From positions 1-64,000 of the forward strand of contig NZ_LLZG01000254.1 of assembly GCF_001509475.1 (NCBI RefSeq): 64,000 nucleotides of DNA, read 5' to 3'. Position 1 is the stretch's first letter, and each line of letters opens with the position of its first letter. The translations under genes and the position numbers were made by a program. Source of the DNA: Streptomyces regalis. Lineage in GTDB: Bacteria; Actinomycetota; Actinomycetes; Streptomycetales; Streptomycetaceae. Of this stretch, positions 17,610 through 26,204 are shown in pieces. Under the pieces are notes generated by a model, which saw only the letters and a program-made list of their open reading frames with translations, searched no databases and was not told the DNA's origin.

Positions 17610-17900
17610 GCGGGCCGAGACGCGCACGATCGCGGCCTGTTGGCGGACTTCGTCCGAGGACGCTGGAGCGCCGAGCTCGAGGACCTGTTCCTGTGAGCGG
17701 CCGGAAGATTCGGCCGGGTCGGCGCGGCGCCGGATGCGGGGCTACGTCCGGGCCTGCTGAGCTCGGTCGGCCGCAAGAGCAGCTGGCAGTTGGCCGAGGA
17801 CGCCGGTCACAACGGCCCGCACGGGCCGCAGCGCCTCGTTGGTTATGGAGCGGGTGACGGAATCGGATGGCGTCCCGCCGGGTGGTGTAGCCGGTCAACG
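17610..17900 (+). mobile_element. IS701-like transposase N-terminal fragment
   Basis: In shifting plus-strand frames I can read LADFVRGRWSAELEDLF, then RMRGYVRGLLSSVGRKSSWQ, LAEDAGHNGPHGPQRLV. This is the usual start of IS701/IS4-like actinobacterial transposases (F-x-R-x-E-x-R-x-R-x-x-x-Y-x-x-G-L-L-x-x-x-x-R-K-N-x-W-x-L-A-E). At least two frame changes and a stop (near 17696) make it a relic. The DDE catalytic region is absent. Confidence 0.55.
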
Positions 17901-18503
17901 GACCGGAACTCACAGGTCACACCGGGTACTTCGGCCGGCCGGCGCCCTCCCGGCGTCTGGCCGGGCGCCTCCGCGTGACGCGCTCGGCGGAGAGATCGTC
18001 GCGAGCCGGATACCGGACGGCAAGGCGCATGACCGCTTCCACCACCTCGCGGGACGCGACCTGCCCTGACTCACGAGGACACCTGGGAGTCGGCCGGTGG
18101 CACCCGCCTCCTGGAGATCTCGCACCCCGCTCCGGGACTGCCGCTCGGCCGGCCCGAACGGTTTGACCAGGTTGATCGCGTCCGGCCAGGGGGCGGTCGT
18201 TGTTGCCGCCGGTAGCCTATCTGCATGTTACCGATAAAATAAAAAGGGAAGGTTAACGGGCGTCGCGGAGTGTGCAGATATTCACGGTCATGGCTTCGGG
18301 TGGTGGGGAAACAGGAATTATTCAGCAACCCTTCACGCGCTCGCCACAATGTGGCGTGAGGGTCTGGCATGTGGGCATGGAATTCCTTCTTTCTTTGCAA
18401 AGTGACGGATGTTGGGGAGCGTTGGAAGTCCCGCGTCCGTGGCCTTATGGTTTGCCTGGTCGTCCGGAATCCATAGGCGAATTCGGTGGACGCGGGGGAA
18501 GCC
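17901..18503. other. Intergenic stretch with AT-rich patch, no gene
   Basis: No frame here has a recognisable product. A conspicuously AT-rich patch (about 18216-18330, including GATAAAATAAAAAGGGAAGG) stands out from the surrounding high-GC sequence and could hold the promoter of the polyketide synthase fragment that follows. Confidence 0.4.
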
Positions 18504-20697
18504 ATGGCTGACGGCGGCCGAGAAACGGTCGATATTGCGGCGACTGCACAATTTGCTGTGTCTTCGGCGCAACCAGAACTTTGGACGCACATGACCACTG
18601 ATGTTCCCGGTTCTCCTGCGCAGGCACCTGCCGACAGCGGTGAAGACCTGCGGAACCGGCTGACGGACCTCGCCCCGGTCGCGCAGCACTCCGTGTTGCT
18701 GGACCTGCTGAAAAGGCAGATCTCCCAAGTGGCGGAGCCGGACGTTGGCGGCCATATCGGCGCCCACGCTCCGTGGCGGCGGCTGGGCGTCTACCGGCAC
18801 CTGGCGCAGCGGCTCCGGGACGGGCTCGCTGAAGCGACCGGGGTGCGGTTGCCCGCCACCGTGCTGTTCGACTACCCGACACCTGACACGCTCGCCGAGT
18901 ACCTGCGGCGAACTGCTCGGCTCCGGGGCGGCACGGGAAGGGACTTCGGGCCCGACGGCGGCCGGGGCGGCGTACGGCGGCGGACACGCGGACGCGGCGG
19001 ACGACCCGGTGGTCGTCGTCGGCATGGGCTGCCGACTGCCCGGCGGTGTGGACTCCCCGGAGGCGCTGTGGCGGCTGGTCGCCGAGGGCAGGGACGCCAT
19101 CGGCGGCCTTCCGGACGACCGTGGCTGGGACCTGGACGGGCTGTACGACGCGGACCCGGAACAGCACGGCACCGCGTACACCCGGTGCGGCGGGTTCCTG
19201 GAGGGGGTGGGTGACTTCGACCCCGGCTTCTTCGGCATAGGTCCGCGCGAGGCGCTGGCGCTGGATCCCCAGCAGCGGCTGATGCTGGAGGTCTCCTGGG
19301 AGGCGACGGAGCGTGCGGGCATCGACCCGCAGGCGCTGCGCGGCAGCAACACCGGTGTCTTCACCGGCGTGTCGCTGCAGGACTACGGACCCGCCTGGCA
19401 CGAGGCGCCGCAGGAGGCGCAGGAGGCGCAGGAGGCGCAGGGGCAGATGCTCACCGGCAACGCCCTGGGGGTCGTCGCCGGCCGTATCGCCTACACCTAC
19501 GGGTTCGAGGGACCGGCCCTGACCATCGATACGCAGTGCTCGTCCTCGCTGGTGGCGCTGCACGTGGCCGCGCAGTCGCTGCGCAGCGGGGAGTGCGGCC
19601 TGGCACTGGCCGGGGGCGTCACCGTGATGTCGACGCCGGGCATGCTGCTGGAGTTCAGCCGCAAGCGGGGTCTGGCCCCGGACGGGCGCTGCAAGGCGTT
19701 CTCGGCTGACGCGGACGGCACCGGCTGGGCGGAGGGCGCCGGCGTGATCCTCCTCGAACGGCTGTCGGACGCCCGCCTGGCCGGCCGGCGGGTGCTGGCG
19801 GTGCTGCGGGCCACCGGCACGAACCAGGACGGTGCGAGCAACGGCCTGACCGCGCCCAACGGGCCGTCCCAGCAGCGGGTGATACGGCGGACCCTGGAGG
19901 CCGCCCGGCTGACGCCGGCGGACGTGGACGCGGTGGAGGCGCACGGCACCGGCACCGCGCTCGGCGACCCGATCGAGGCGGGCGCCCTGATCTCCGCCTA
20001 CGGCCAGGACCGGCCCGAGGACCGGCCGCTGTACCTGGGGTCGCTGAAGTCGAACATCGGGCACACCCAGGCCGAGGCGGGCGTGGCAGGGGTGATCAAG
20101 ATGGTGATGGCGCTGCACCACGAGCTGCTCCCGCGCACCCTGCACGTGTCGGCGCCGTCCCCGCACGTGGACTGGTCGGCCGGCCGCGTCGAGCTGCTGC
20201 GGGAGCCGGTGCGGTGGCCGCGCACCGGCCGTCCGCGCCGGGCGTCGGTGTCCGCCTTCGGGGTGAGCGGCACGAACGCGCACGTCATCGTCGAGGAGCC
20301 ACCGGGCGCGGCGGCCGTTGCCGTCGAGACGCCCCTTCCGCTCGTGGTGTCGGCGCGGGCCGAGGCGCCCCTGCGTGAGCAGGCGGGACGGCTCGCCACG
20401 CACCTGGCCGACCACCCGGACATCGCTCTGCTGGACGCCGGGTCGACCCTGGCAGCCCGCGCCCGCTTCGAGCATCGCGCCGTGTTCTTCACCGCCGACC
20501 GCGACGAGGCCGTACAGACCCTGCGGGCGATGGCCGAGGGTGCCCCCGTGCCGAACGTGACGCGCGGCAGCGTGTCGCCGCAGGTCCTGGACGGGAAGCT
20601 CGCGGTGATGTTCACCGGGCAGGGCGGGCAACGGCCCCGGATGGGGCGGCGCCTGTACGCCACCCATCCGGTGTTCGCCCGCGCCCTGGACGAGTCG
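18504..20697 (+). pseudogene. Type I modular polyketide synthase fragment: degenerate ACP, KS, start of AT
   Basis: From ATG 18504 (GGGGGAAG upstream) the first 130 residues form an ACP-like domain, [12 protein letters not shown] to [20 protein letters not shown]. The segment that should carry G-x-D-S-L reads [18 protein letters not shown], so the phosphopantetheine serine is Arg. A small indel near 18906-18914 then shifts the frame. The ketosynthase is complete: [20 protein letters not shown], active-site DTQCSSSL (Cys kept, usual Ala before it is Gln), [16 protein letters not shown] and [26 protein letters not shown] end and linker lead to an AT that starts [13 protein letters not shown] and stops at about 20697, before its GHSxG serine. 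A tandem run of GAGGCGCAG encodes EAQEAQEAQ near 19410-19440. No other PKS gene is present. Confidence 0.85.
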
Positions 20698-21188
20698 AAA
20701 TGCTTATCCGGCACGTCCAGGTGCCGCATCACACTGCGAATGGGGCGCTCCCAGGCGTCCCGGACCGGGGTGATCACCTCGTCGTTGTCGCGCAGGCGGG
20801 TGAGGAACCCCGTGCGCGACCGGATCTGGACCATGGCGGGGCCTTAACTGCGGACCAGGCGAGCCCACTCCCGGACGACCTCCTCGAACAGGGCCGGGCC
20901 GGTCTTGGTGCAGTCATGGCTATAATTGCGCAGCTGGACGATGACGCCGAGCAGGTAGGCCTTGAGGAGCTCCTCGACCGACGGGAAGTACCGGTAGGCC
21001 GTGGCCAGCGACAGGTTGGCTCGCTCCGCGATGACCGCCATGGTCATCGCGCCGGGCTCGGTCCTGAGCGCTTCCCCCACGGCCTCCAGGAGCTTGCGCC
21101 GGTTGCGGACCGCGTCGCGGCGCATACCGCGCCCAGCACCCTGTTCCTCGTTCTTGACCGTCAGGGGGAGCCTCCCGGGATGCTTCAT
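20698..21188 (-). pseudogene. TetR-family regulator, in-frame stop and truncated 3' end
   Basis: From 21188 the protein has a good TetR DNA-binding domain (RRKLLEAVGEALRTEPGAMT, then AERANLSLATAYRYFPSVEE) and continues to REWARLVRS. A TAA at 20844-20846 interrupts the frame. Downstream of it, in the same frame, [18 protein letters not shown] and [20 protein letters not shown] continue as a TetR ligand domain would. Similarity ends at about 20697 exactly where the convergent PKS fragment ends. So this gene has both a nonsense codon and a lost C-terminus. Confidence 0.75.
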
Positions 21189-21550
21189 CGGAGAGGTCTC
21201 TCACCTCTGGGCAAGACGATAGTGACGTCCGTCCGAGTCGCTCAAGCGGCCGGGCCTTGGCCTGTGCCGGGATGCGCGTGAATGGCTCTGCCGAGCTGGT
21301 ACCAAGGCTGCACCATACGGACTGTCATCGCCTCGGAGAAGCTGGTGCGAGCCTGACCTACCGGCGGGGCACCGCCGACGGTGCCCTCGACATCCTCCAG
21401 GTTCGATGACAGCACCTGTGGGCGCCGCCGAGTCCTGTGCTCGCAACAGCCCAGCACTCGGCGCGGCGGGCGGTCCGTCGTACGGGGCGACTGCCCAGCC
21501 GCGATCTCCCGCTGTCTTCCTCGGTGTCCCGGCGGGCGAAGAGACGGATC
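21189..21550. other. Stretch without a recognisable gene
   Basis: Short overlapping frames on both strands, no domain and no convincing start. Nothing palindromic of note. It separates the broken TetR gene from the esterase stop. Confidence 0.4.
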
Positions 21551-22981
21551 TCAGCGCGGGAGGATCGTCACCTCGGCCCGGTTGAAGCGGGAGCTGTTGC
21601 CCCTGGCGTGGAACGGCACGTCGTCAGGGCTGGGGCCCGTACTCGCCGTGTCGGCCTGCGGTGAGTACTGCTGGTGCGGGTTGCCGGGGCCCAGTGCGAG
21701 GGGAATCGTCAAGCGCCCCTGGGCGTCGGCGGTCGCAAGCCGTACCGAAGAGCCCTCGTGGTCGCGGACAGTGACGTGATACCGCGTGCCCGGGCGAGCC
21801 AGTGAGGGCGTCAGTACCGTGGCCGAGCCGTTCCCGACCACCGTGAAGCGGCGCTTACGGGCCACTTCCAGTGCGCTGAACTCGGTGACGTCCCGCCGCA
21901 TCCGTACGGTCCAGCCGTAGGCGTTGTACTGCGGCCTGATCGACGAGAAGGTGAACGACCGGGGAGTGGCGCGGTGGTGCGCGTGGCGGGCGAAGTAGGC
22001 CTTCAGGTGGGGTATCCAGGCTCGGAGGTCCGACTGCCAGTAGGGCCATGTGTGGCTGCCGGGTCCGTAGTCGTGCCACCGGTGCCGGATACCGAGGTCC
22101 AGCAGGCGCTCGTGGAAGGACACGTTCTCCTGCCGGATCATTTGTTCCGTGCGGTCCACGGCCTCGCCGTCCTGTCGAGGCCGGCCGTTGCCCGTGTACA
22201 GCGCAACGTCCGTGTCGGCCAGATTGGCCGCCAGGTCCCAGGGGTTGTCCCCGCGCCAGCGGACTTCCTGCGTTGCCCACGGGCCCCAGAGCGAGGGGTG
22301 GAGCTGCTCGATGGTGGTCCGCATCTCGACGTTCTGGTGGTCGAGGTCTCCGGAGAACGAGCCGACGGCACCGAAGAGGTCGGGGTGCCGGGCGGCGTAC
22401 GAGACGGCTCCGAACCCGCCCATCGACAGTCCGGCGGCAGCCCGCGCCCCGCGCTCGGGGATCGTGCGGTAGTGCTCGTCGACCCACGGGAGGAGCCTGT
22501 TGATGTGGAAGGTCTCCCACATCGGCCGGCCGCGGTGGCCGTTGTTCCACCAGTCGGCATACCACTGTGTGGAGCCGGCGTCCGGCATCACCACGATCGC
22601 GGGCAGGCCGGCCGTGATCTCCTCGGCGGCACCGTCCTGTGTCCAGCTCGAAGCGCTCTGCCCTCCACCGTGGTAGAGGTACAGCACGGGGTAACGGCGC
22701 CTCTTCTCCGCGTCGTAGCCACGGGGGAGCAGTATGCGCACCTTGGTCGTGCCGTCGAGAGCGGACGAGGTGAAGGTCAGCTCGCTGAGCCGCGGCGAGA
22801 GTCGCTTCTGATTCACCAGCGCGATGCCGGGTTCGGTGCGGGTTGCCGCGACTGTCTGGGCTGTCTGGGCTGTCTGGGCGGGAGGGTGACCGCATCCGAG
22901 GACCATCACCGCGCCCAGAGCGAGTGTCACGGGGATCCTCACGCGCCTGCCGTTCAAGATGGTCCGTCTCCTTGTCGTCAT
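21551..22981 (-). CDS. Exported lipoprotein esterase (Ag85/esterase-D-like alpha/beta hydrolase)
   Basis: A 476-residue secreted alpha/beta hydrolase. The N-terminus RRVRIPVTLALGAVMVLGC is a signal peptide with lipobox LGC (Cys30), so it should be lipid-anchored. The hydrolase core matches PF00756-type esterases: RILLPRGYDAEKRRRYPVLY, LYHGGGQSASSW, the nucleophile GLSMGGFGA (Ser186) and a His in DYGPGSHTWPYW. The last 120 residues form an extra beta domain (VTEFSALEVARKRRF to FNRAEVTILPR). Such enzymes cleave acetyl, feruloyl or other acyl esters. ATG 22981 was chosen for the signal peptide; only a weak GAGAAG precedes it. A triplicated TQTAQ-coding repeat (near 22852-22880) lies in the mature N-terminus. 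Confidence 0.82.
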   Translation of the reverse strand: MTTRRRTILNGRRVRIPVTLALGAVMVLGCGHPPAQTAQTAQTVAATRTEPGIALVNQKRLSPRLSELTFTSSALDGTTKVRILLPRGYDAEKRRRYPVLYLYHGGGQSASSWTQDGAAEEITAGLPAIVVMPDAGSTQWYADWWNNGHRGRPMWETFHINRLLPWVDEHYRTIPERGARAAAGLSMGGFGAVSYAARHPDLFGAVGSFSGDLDHQNVEMRTTIEQLHPSLWGPWATQEVRWRGDNPWDLAANLADTDVALYTGNGRPRQDGEAVDRTEQMIRQENVSFHERLLDLGIRHRWHDYGPGSHTWPYWQSDLRAWIPHLKAYFARHAHHRATPRSFTFSSIRPQYNAYGWTVRMRRDVTEFSALEVARKRRFTVVGNGSATVLTPSLARPGTRYHVTVRDHEGSSVRLATADAQGRLTIPLALGPGNPHQQYSPQADTASTGPSPDDVPFHARGNSSRFNRAEVTILPR

Positions 22982-23356
22982 GTTTCGCTTCTCTGTCTGT
23001 TCCGGGCTCGCGGCGCGGGCGGCCGGGGCCGGTGGGAGGCGCCCGTGGACGAGCACAGTGGTCCTGGCCGACTCGTGGCCGAACCGGGGGCCTTGAGGTG
23101 AGCAAGTAGCCGCACGCTGCGACCGTCTCCGTGACGCTCCGCCGTCGATGCCGTCGCGGCCGTCAGGCATCGTGCGCTCAAGCCGCTTCCTCGACTTCAG
23201 TACATGCTCACCGGGGGTGACCACTATCGGGAGTCGAGCGATCGAGACGGTCGGTGGACCAGGCGTACGCTCGTCGCCGACGAGGAGCCGGATCCCGGTC
23301 TCGCCGGCGCGCGGGCACGCAGGCCGGTCACGCCCGGACGAAGTCTGCGGCGGCCT

Positions 23357-23701
23357 TCAGCGGGGGCGTCGCCGGTGTCTTCGATACGTGTCGGCGAGGT
23401 GCTCGCCGATGAAGGCACGTCGGCCGATCCGCTCGACGGCTTGGTCGCCTGCGCCTTCGGATGTGCCGTGGCCGGGGACGTGTTCGCCGGCAGCCGCCAC
23501 GCCGGGTGCGGCTGGGGTCCCGCGCCGACGAAGCCGCCGGAGAGCCGGGCGGCCGGTTCGTGGCCTTCGCCGCAGACCGGTACCGAACGAGGTCACATCG
23601 TGGACCGCGCTCTGGGCGGGCGCGACGGTATGGGCCAACGGCGCGGACGCAGCGGATGTCTCGGCCGGGGTGTGAGCCTCGGATGGCCGAGAACGAGACA
23701 T
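23357..23701 (-). CDS. Unrecognised short protein, probably decayed
   Basis: A 114-residue frame whose start has an excellent ribosome binding site (AAGGAGACCTCAC before ATG 23701), about 110 bp downstream of a TetR gene on the same strand. The product (MSRSRPSEAHTPAETSAASA and an Arg/Gly-rich remainder) shows no domain I know. A real start followed by low-complexity sequence suggests a gene frameshifted soon after its beginning. The next 380 bp towards the esterase hold nothing else. Confidence 0.3.
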   Translation of the reverse strand: MSRSRPSEAHTPAETSAASAPLAHTVAPAQSAVHDVTSFGTGLRRRPRTGRPALRRLRRRGTPAAPGVAAAGEHVPGHGTSEGAGDQAVERIGRRAFIGEHLADTYRRHRRRPR

Positions 23702-23809
23702 GTGAGGTCTCCTTGACTGCGCGTGCGCGTGCGCGATCGGCGAACCGGCCACATCAATCCAGAAAGTGGATTCGCTTTTGGGGAGTGAGGTGGACGCTAA
23801 CACACATTT

Positions 23810-24448
23810 TCAGTCGCACGGAAGATCGCTGGCCTCGTCGACAACCCCCGCGAGGAAGGTCTCGATGCCTGTTGACACGTCCACCGCGCCCGGGTTGTAC
23901 AGCCACTGGATCTGCAGTCCGTCGATGACTGCGATGAGCAGGTTCGCGAGGATTTCCGGCCTCGTGTCCACCTTCAGACGTCCGCGACCGCGCAACTCGG
24001 CGAAGATTCGGGTCAGGTGCAGGCGCAGGCTGTCGTAACGGGCCCGGTACAGCTCGTGAGCGGGATGCCCGTCGGTCGTGGCCTCACTCGAGATGACGCT
24101 GTGCAGCTGGATCAGCCCGGGTCGGGCCTCGTTGGCGTGCACGACCCGCAGTTGAGTCCGCAGAATATCCAGGTCATCGGCTTCCCGGACGATCGCGGCC
24201 GTCTCCCGCTCGTGTGCGGCGAGTACCTCGACCAGCAGTTCCGCCTTGCTGTCGAAGTGGTGCAGCAGGCCGGTCTGACTGATGCCGGCCCGCTCTGCGA
24301 TCTCCTTCATGGTGGCGCCATGGAAGCCTCCCGCGCCGAATGCCTCGACGCAGGCGTCGAGAATCTTCTGTCGCACCTCGGCGGTCTTCGCGTAGGACCC
24401 TCGGGGGCCGCGGGCCCCGCTGCTCGCTGTCTTCGCCCGCATTGTCAC
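23810..24448 (-). CDS. TetR-family regulator
   Basis: A 212-residue TetR protein with an intact DNA-binding domain: VRQKILDACVEAFGAGGFHG, then IAERAGISQTGLLHHFDSKA. The C-terminal ligand domain (ARPGLIQLHSVISSEATTDG, YDSLRLHLTRIFAELR) follows the common pattern of actinobacterial TetR repressors near glycosidase and hydrolase genes. The start is GTG 24448 or ATG two codons later. An inverted repeat AATATA-n10-TATATT lies about 35 bp upstream and may be its operator. The presumed target gene downstream (23701) is degraded; the esterase further on could be another target. Confidence 0.85.
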   Translation of the reverse strand: MTMRAKTASSGARGPRGSYAKTAEVRQKILDACVEAFGAGGFHGATMKEIAERAGISQTGLLHHFDSKAELLVEVLAAHERETAAIVREADDLDILRTQLRVVHANEARPGLIQLHSVISSEATTDGHPAHELYRARYDSLRLHLTRIFAELRGRGRLKVDTRPEILANLLIAVIDGLQIQWLYNPGAVDVSTGIETFLAGVVDEASDLPCD

Positions 24449-24483
24449 GGGGAGAGCATAGGGCGCGCCCCGGCACCTGTCTC

Positions 24484-24505
24484 AATATAGAAGCATGGTT
24501 ATATT
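24484..24505. promoter_or_regulatory. AT-rich inverted repeat upstream of TetR
   Basis: AATATA (24484-24489) and TATATT (24500-24505) are perfect inverted arms with a 10-base spacer, in DNA that is otherwise more than 65 percent GC. It sits just upstream of the TetR start and could be an operator, a promoter element, or both. Confidence 0.5.
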
Positions 24506-24629
24506 TTTAGAGGTGGCGGGGTCAGCTGGCCGCATCCGCCGGAGTCGGTGTCCTGCTGATCTGGGTGTTGTTCGTCGACAACTCCGTCGCCCGGGCTTTC
24601 CGATGGGTGCGCGAAGGATTGTCGGCGCG

Positions 24630-24663
24630 CTGTCGGGGCACCGCCCGAGCGGTGCCCCGACAG
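24630..24663 (-). terminator. Perfect 15-bp stem-loop terminator of the lipase gene
   Basis: CTGTCGGGGCACCGC (24630-24644) and GCGGTGCCCCGACAG (24649-24663) pair perfectly around the loop CCGA. It lies 8 bp beyond the stop of the Tat-exported alpha/beta hydrolase and should end the polysaccharide-locus transcript. Confidence 0.85.
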
Positions 24664-24670
24664 GTCCCGG

Positions 24671-25984
24671 TCAGACGCGGCGGCGGGTGAAGCGCTGGTT
24701 GGGGTTGCCGGTGTAGGTCCACTGGGAGATGCGGGCACCGTCGGTGGTCAAGTACTCCCAGACATCCATGGCCAGGCCGGACTCCCGGTTGACGAGGCTG
24801 ATCACGTCACCGCCGTGGTCGACCACGCGCCACTGCTGGCCGGTGGCGCCGCTGTCGGCCTGCTGGACGACGTCCGCGCCGGTCGCGGTGCCCGTGGGCT
24901 GGAGGAACAGGCCACTGTGCAGTGCTTTGACGCGGACGTGGCCGCCGCCGGCATCGATGAACTCGAACTGCTGGTTGGGGCGACTGCTGGTGGTCCGCTG
25001 GACGAGCCGTGCGCCGGCGGCGGTGGAAGCCTCGTTGATCTCGGCGGCCTTGCCGCTGTGCTGGGCCAGCAGGGTGTAGGGGCCCGGACCGCCGGGCGAG
25101 TCGCCCAGCTGGGCTTCCCACCTGGTGTTGGACCCGGCCGCGTCGGCCGGGAGGCGGTCCCGTGCGGCGGTGTCGCCGTACATGGTCCAGCGGGCCCAGT
25201 CGACGACGGTCCTCGGGAAGCGCTGGTCGCTCCAGAAGCTGGTGTGGCTGCCGCCGACGAAGGTGAGGAACGCCTTGGGCCAGGCCATCTCCGTGTACGC
25301 CTGGCGGGCCGAGGAGTACTGCGTGGTCGAGTCCCGGTCGCCGTGGACGAACAGGACCTTGGCGGAGACCGAGGCGGCGGGGTTGCCCATGTCCTCGCAG
25401 GACTGCGGGTTGGCGGAGATGATCCGGCTGTCGGGCCAGGCGGTGAGCAGGCCATGGGTGATCATGCCGCCCAGGGAGTGGCCCGAGACGCCGACGCCGA
25501 TACCGGTGTTGATGTGCCCGGCCAGCGGTCCGCTCGCGTTGAGCGCGAGGGTGTTGGTGAGGACCTGCGAGACGTCCTTGGAGGTGTTGCCGTTTCTGAC
25601 GTCGGTGAAGTCGTGGTTGAAGTGCGGGGCGGGGACGACGAAGCCCGCCGAGGCCAGGGCCCGGATGATGAACAGGGAGTTCTGCGGGCTGCTTTGGAAG
25701 CCGTGGGTGAAATTGTAGACGGGGAAGACACCGCCCGCGACAGGGGCGTTCGTCACCGGGCTGCCGCCGGGGGTGCCGGCGGCGGGGTAGTAGACGTAGG
25801 TGGTGCACGGGCGGCTGCCGCGGGTCCAGTCATACCGGCGCACGCCGACCGCGAACGGTGTGGTCGGCGCCGTGTCCAACGGCCCGACGGCGGCGGGTGC
25901 CTGCCCCGCGCCGAGCAGGGACAGGCCCATGCCTGTTGCTCCGGCCGCGCTCATGCTGAGGAATGTCCGTCGTCGCACGGTCAT
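24671..25984 (-). CDS. Tat-exported alpha/beta hydrolase (cutinase/PET-hydrolase-like) with ricin-type lectin domain
   Basis: A 437-residue secreted protein. Tat signal TVRRRTFLSMSAAGATGMGL; hydrolase residues 40-290 with an oxyanion segment FTHGFQSSPQNS, nucleophile GVSGHSLGGM (Ser170), Asp in VLFVHGDRDSTT and His in GGSHTSFWSD. From about residue 300 a ricin B-type beta-trefoil follows, with repeated QQ-W/F endings (SSRPNQQFEFI, GATGQQWRVV, GNPNQRFTRRRV). It likely cleaves an ester or acyl decoration on a polymer while the lectin binds sugar. A paralog without the lectin lies at 42177-43061; the two flank the pectic-polysaccharide locus. Confidence 0.85.
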   Translation of the reverse strand: MTVRRRTFLSMSAAGATGMGLSLLGAGQAPAAVGPLDTAPTTPFAVGVRRYDWTRGSRPCTTYVYYPAAGTPGGSPVTNAPVAGGVFPVYNFTHGFQSSPQNSLFIIRALASAGFVVPAPHFNHDFTDVRNGNTSKDVSQVLTNTLALNASGPLAGHINTGIGVGVSGHSLGGMITHGLLTAWPDSRIISANPQSCEDMGNPAASVSAKVLFVHGDRDSTTQYSSARQAYTEMAWPKAFLTFVGGSHTSFWSDQRFPRTVVDWARWTMYGDTAARDRLPADAAGSNTRWEAQLGDSPGGPGPYTLLAQHSGKAAEINEASTAAGARLVQRTTSSRPNQQFEFIDAGGGHVRVKALHSGLFLQPTGTATGADVVQQADSGATGQQWRVVDHGGDVISLVNRESGLAMDVWEYLTTDGARISQWTYTGNPNQRFTRRRV

Positions 25985-26204
25985 GGAAGTCTCCTTGGGT
26001 GCAGGGATGGGTGTAGCGATTGACGTTCGGCTGGGCCTGTTGCCGGGTGCGTCCGGTCGGCGGCAGATCGCCTGGACGCGCGGCGGGACGTGCCACCCGC
26101 GAGAGGCGGCGCGACCGGAAGAAGGCCCGTGGTGGTCGGCCGTGGTGTACGGGTACGCGGTCTTGGCGCACGCCGCCTTCTGGTCCTTCGCTTGGCGATG
26201 GGGG

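Noticed and set aside
17845..17859. ATGGAGCGGGTGACG repeats the 3' end of the tRNA-Gly fragment at 10985-10999, suggesting an att pair around 11-17.8 kb
   Set aside because: The second copy lies inside the IS701-like transposase remnant, in the segment after PQRL, and the surrounding bases do not continue the T arm or anticodon arm. A chance 15-mer in biased DNA is more likely.
18445..20667. 740-codon minus-strand frame opposite the polyketide synthase fragment
   Set aside because: The plus strand carries every ketosynthase motif; the minus frame has none and no start signal.
20697..20834. Separate short gene starting at ATG 20834 behind the TetR gene
   Set aside because: It is in the same frame as the TetR gene and continues its ligand domain after the TAA codon, so it is the second part of one broken gene.
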